A stretch of DNA of 64,000 bases from Mobilicoccus massiliensis (GTDB taxonomy: Bacteria; Actinomycetota; Actinomycetes; Actinomycetales; Dermatophilaceae), in the NCBI RefSeq assembly GCF_000826525.2, contig NZ_LN651326.1, forward strand, positions 350,272 through 414,271, read 5' to 3'. Below, in pieces: positions 61,248 through 64,000 of the stretch (the first letter of the stretch is position 1; each line of letters begins with the position of its first letter). A program made the translations under genes and the position numbers. The notes beneath the pieces are model-generated. The model was not told the origin of the DNA and made no database searches. It worked only from the letters and a program-made list of their open reading frames with translations.

Positions 61248-62510
61248 TCACCGTGTCGCGCGTCGAATGTCCAGTTCGGGGTCGAAGGTGACCGTCTTCT
61301 TGAAGAGATACTCGCCGTTGCGCACCGACGCGAGCACGTCGGCACGCCGGCGCACCGCCTCCAACGCGTCGGGAGCGTCCAGGACGATGAAGTTGGCGGC
61401 CCGCCCGGGCTCAAGCCCGTACTGATCGGTCAGGCTCAACGTCTTGGCGCCGTTGTAGGTGATCAGGTCCAACGCAGTTTCCATCTGCGAGAACGACATG
61501 ATCTGCGCGACGTGAATGGCATTGTCGAGGACGTTCATGAGGTTTCCGTTACCGGCCGGGTACCAGGGATCCACGATCGAGTCCTGCCCGAGGCTCACGT
61601 TGATGTCGTTCTCGAGGAACTCCTTGATCCGGGTCACGCCGCGGCGCTTGGGCTAGCTGTCCTGCCGAGCCTGCAGATAGGAGTTCTCGGTCGTGGGCGC
61701 CACGAAATTGATGCCGGACTTCGCGAAGAGCCCGATCATGCGAAAAGCGTAGGCGTTGTCGGCCGAGCCGAACGAGCAGGTGTGCGATGCGGTGGTGCGC
61801 GGGCCGATGTCCTCGATCATCACGCGGGCGTTGAGAAGCTCGACGAACCGGCTCATCGGATCGTCCGTCTCGTCGCAGTGCACGTCGATCAATTTGTCGT
61901 ACTTCAGCGCGAGGTCGACGGTTTTGTGCACGGACTCTTCGCCGTACTGGCGCGCCCACTCGAAATGCGGGATGCCGCCCACGGCGTCCGCGCCGAGCTT
62001 GAGCGCCTCCTCCATGAGTTCGGCACCCTTCTTGTACGCGAACATGCCCTCCTGGGGGAATGCGACGACCTGCAGGGTGACGTTGTCGGCGAGCTCTTCC
62101 TTCAATTCGAGGAGTGCTTTGACACCGGTGAGGCGGGGGTCGGTGACGTCAGCGTGCGTACGGATGTACTGCACTCCGTGCGAGACCTCTTCCTCGATCG
62201 CACGGATCGCGCGACGCTTGACGTCCTCCACGGATTGGTTCTTCTTGATCTCGGACCAGCGGTCGATGCCCTCGAACAGGGTGCCGCTGGTGTTGTCGGC
62301 GGCCTCGTCATCGCGACCGGTATAGGCGTAGTCCAGGTGCAGGTGGGAATCGACGTACGGGGGCGCCACCAATCGCCCTTCCAGATCGATGACCTCGTCG
62401 GCGTCGCCGAGATGTGTCCCGATGTCAGTGATCACGCCGCCCGTGACGAGAATCTCCGTGGCTTCGTCGTTGCGGTAGATCGACGCGTTGGTGAACTTCT
62501 TACTGGCCAT
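61248..62510 (-). pseudogene. Cytosine-deaminase-like amidohydrolase with one in-frame amber codon
   Basis: The ATG at 62510 (GAGGAG upstream) starts a metal-dependent hydrolase of the CodA/AtzC class: VAPPYVDSHLHLDYAYTG (metal His pair), SHGVQYIRTHADVTDP, KLIDVHCDETDDP, ASHTCSFGSADNAYAFRM, GQDSIVDPWYPAGNGNLM (C-terminal metal Asp) and LEPGRAANFIVLDAPDAL. The only lesion is TAG at 61653-61655, codon 286 of 421, in the segment QARQDS*PKRRGVTRIKEFL, where relatives have a Tyr or similar residue. Reading continues in the same frame to the normal end. Either a nonsense mutation or a single-base error in a TAC/TAT codon explains it. Confidence 0.85.
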
Positions 62511-62768
62511 TTCGCCACTCCTCTTTCTTTGCACGTTCGCCAACGGCGCCCGCAAGAGGTTCGACGCCGACCACAAAGCCACGCCCAACCGCAATGCGGA
62601 CGGGGGAAAGCCCGGTCACGACCCTAGCGTTCTGGTCGGAACCCGGCGAGTTGTCGTCATGGGGACCAGTTGCCATGGGCGGCGGCAAACTGTGCGGGTC
62701 GAATATTGAGACGGCTTTGACCCTTCACATCGGTCGACGACGCATCCGCCCAGGCTGCTGCAGCGACA

Positions 62769-63752
62769 TCACCCGATCGCGGAGTGGTTTCCATTCCCTG
62801 CTGACACGATCGAGTCGACCGGATGCGCGGGCTCGGGAAAGAAGTCGTAGTCGACGACCACGGGGGCGTGGTCGGAGAGCCGCTCCTCGTAGCTCGCCTC
62901 GCGATCGACGACGGCAGAGACCGCGCTGCGGGCGAGCGCCGGGGTGGCGAGGTGGTGGTCGATGCGCCACCCGACGTCGTTGACGAACGCCTGGCCACGC
63001 CAACTCCACCACGAGTACGGCCCGTCGGCGTCGGGATGCAGCCTCCGCACGACGTCGACGAAGGACCGCGGCGAGAGGATCGAGGCGAACCACTCGCGCT
63101 CTTCGGGCAGGAATCCCTCCGACTTCTGGTTCGAGCGCCAATTGCGCAGGTCCTGCCTGGTGGGAGCGACGTTGAGATCGCCCATGAGCAGGTACTCCCG
63201 GCCCCGGGCCGCCGCCGCGCGCCGCGCATGCCCGATGTGCCGGGCGAGCCCCGCGAGGAACGTCATCTTGCGGGCGTACTTCGCTCCTCCGTCCGGCTCC
63301 TCCCGGCCGCCGGGACGCTGCAGATGTTCGGGGAGCCCGCCCTTGGGCACGTAGAGCGAAGCGACGGTCACCGGCGCCTCGGCGAGATCGACCTCGACGT
63401 ACCGGCCCTCGCCCCCGAACCGTCGCAGGTCACGCGCGAGCGGCCACGCGACATCGTGATCGGTGGCCTCGAGGTGGTTCTCCCCCGGCGCTCGGACGAG
63501 CACGCCGGCGCCCCACCCTCGCACCGCCTCCGGCGCGTGCCGCGTGAGCACCGCGACCCCGTTGCGCCCGTTGATCGTGCCCTGGTCGTACGCGAGGTGG
63601 TAGTCACCGAAGACCCCGTCGGGCAGCATCGCGGCCGGGCAGCGCATCTCCTGAAGAGCGACGACGTCGCAGTTGCGCTCGGCCAGCCAACGATCGAACC
63701 CCCGCCTCTGAGTGGCCCGGATTCCGTTGACGTTGAAGCTCGCGACACGCAT
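62769..63752 (-). CDS. xthA: Exodeoxyribonuclease III (AP endonuclease family)
   Basis: This 327-residue endonuclease/exonuclease/phosphatase-fold DNA repair enzyme has MRVASFNVNGIRA at its N-terminus, DVVALQEMRC (metal Glu), VTVASLYVPKG, YLLMGDLNVAPTRQDLRNW (catalytic Asp and Asn), GWRIDHHLATPAL and LSDHAPVVVDYDF (catalytic Asp-His). An extra segment EHLQRPGGREEPDGGAKYARK makes it longer than E. coli XthA. The ATG at 63752 gives the canonical N-terminus; the longer open frame to 63824 is not conserved. Confidence 0.93.
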   Translation of the reverse strand: MRVASFNVNGIRATQRRGFDRWLAERNCDVVALQEMRCPAAMLPDGVFGDYHLAYDQGTINGRNGVAVLTRHAPEAVRGWGAGVLVRAPGENHLEATDHDVAWPLARDLRRFGGEGRYVEVDLAEAPVTVASLYVPKGGLPEHLQRPGGREEPDGGAKYARKMTFLAGLARHIGHARRAAAARGREYLLMGDLNVAPTRQDLRNWRSNQKSEGFLPEEREWFASILSPRSFVDVVRRLHPDADGPYSWWSWRGQAFVNDVGWRIDHHLATPALARSAVSAVVDREASYEERLSDHAPVVVDYDFFPEPAHPVDSIVSAGNGNHSAIG

Positions 63753-64000
63753 GCCGGCCAGGGTAATGACCACCACCGACAACTCCCGACCGCACCTCCG
63801 AGCGGCCCGGGCAGACGACACCACGCCCGCTCACACCGCCGAGACAGCCGTCGTTTCCGCCTCGAGCCGGACGAAGACGCCTGTCCGAGCGAGCGGGGCC
63901 GGAGTCGGCCCCCGATCGAGGACCGCTCGTGCGGACGGGGCACCGTCGTCTCCGGGCGCGAGGCCACCCCGATGCTTCGCCACCCGCCCCGGGCCGGCGC
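63753..64000. other. Terminal 248 bp without a recognised gene
   Basis: This stretch lies between the xthA start and the window edge. It contains the dispersed repeat locus at 63838-63891 and GC-rich sequence in which I see no convincing coding frame or signal. Confidence 0.4.
63838..63891. repeat. Dispersed palindromic repeat, locus 9
   Basis: CGCCGAGACAGCCGTCGTTTCC begins at 63838, and the inverted core GACGAAGACGCCTGTCCGAGCG ends at 63891. It combines the AGACAGCCG subtype with a standard ACAGGCG partner. It lies upstream of xthA, with no gene visible from there to the window edge. Confidence 0.75.

Overview
The window is GC-rich (by eye about 70% or more), densely packed chromosomal DNA from an actinobacterium. 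Signs of this are the Mrp-type Na+/H+ antiporter operon, an arfABC-like OmpA operon, a CsoR/CopA/CopZ copper locus, a very large single-chain acyl-CoA carboxylase, MoeZ-type ThiF/rhodanese, and GTG starts with 4-bp ATGA/GTGA overlaps. I infer Micrococcales, possibly near Dermatophilaceae, with modest confidence. I saw no tRNA, rRNA, CRISPR array, intact prophage or intact insertion sequence.

Layout. 0-5 kb: a HIRAN-like repeat protein (probably cut by the window edge), an ABC-2 exporter pair, and a NarL-type two-component system whose kinase is frameshifted. 5-9 kb: a secreted glycoside-hydrolase-like lipoprotein and an AarF/UbiB kinase-like protein. 9-15 kb: a 1,809-residue carboxylase with a biotin carrier, a central domain and a carboxyltransferase, but a biotin-carboxylase-like N-terminus that has lost its catalytic motifs. 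15-19 kb: an acyl-CoA-dehydrogenase-like protein, a PIG-L deacetylase/methyltransferase fusion and a GT2 glycosyltransferase, translationally coupled, then galM. 19-23 kb: a membrane protein, a frameshifted RibD-like reductase, mgtE and a GlsB/YeaQ-like protein. 23-29 kb: the mrp operon, with subunits A and B fused. 29-38 kb: a membrane protein, an AI-2E-family protein, a beta-phosphoglucomutase plus GH65 phosphorylase pair, a ZIP transporter, a NYN protein, a left-handed beta-helix protein and a DUF779 protein. 38-43 kb: the thiO-thiS-thiG-moeZ operon behind a TPP riboswitch, with divergent thiE, then an EamA exporter. 43.8-47 kb: copper homeostasis (csoR, copA, copZ) with a CsoR-type operator. 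47-50 kb: nagB and arfABC, with arfA broken by a 197-bp tandem duplication. 50-58 kb: a coupled pair of AAA-type ATPases behind a 29-bp AT-rich palindrome, a GntP permease, a structured noncoding region and a SWIM/SNF2 helicase. 58-64 kb: a sugar-type ABC importer without its ATPase, a cytosine-deaminase-like gene with one in-frame amber codon, and exonuclease III.

Two patterns run across the window. First, a dispersed intergenic repeat with core TCGAACAGGCGTTTTCAC, often as inverted pairs able to fold into hairpins, occurs at about nine loci. Second, four genes are each broken by one lesion (kinase, RibD-like, arfA, codA-like). The arfA lesion looks like sequencing or assembly error, so the others should be checked against reads before being called pseudogenes.

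The best candidate for an undescribed system is the two-gene ATPase operon at 50.1-52.3 kb. Its first protein combines a P-loop with Arg in place of Lys, a C-terminal winged-helix-like segment and a His-rich tail. Its second protein has an intact P-loop.
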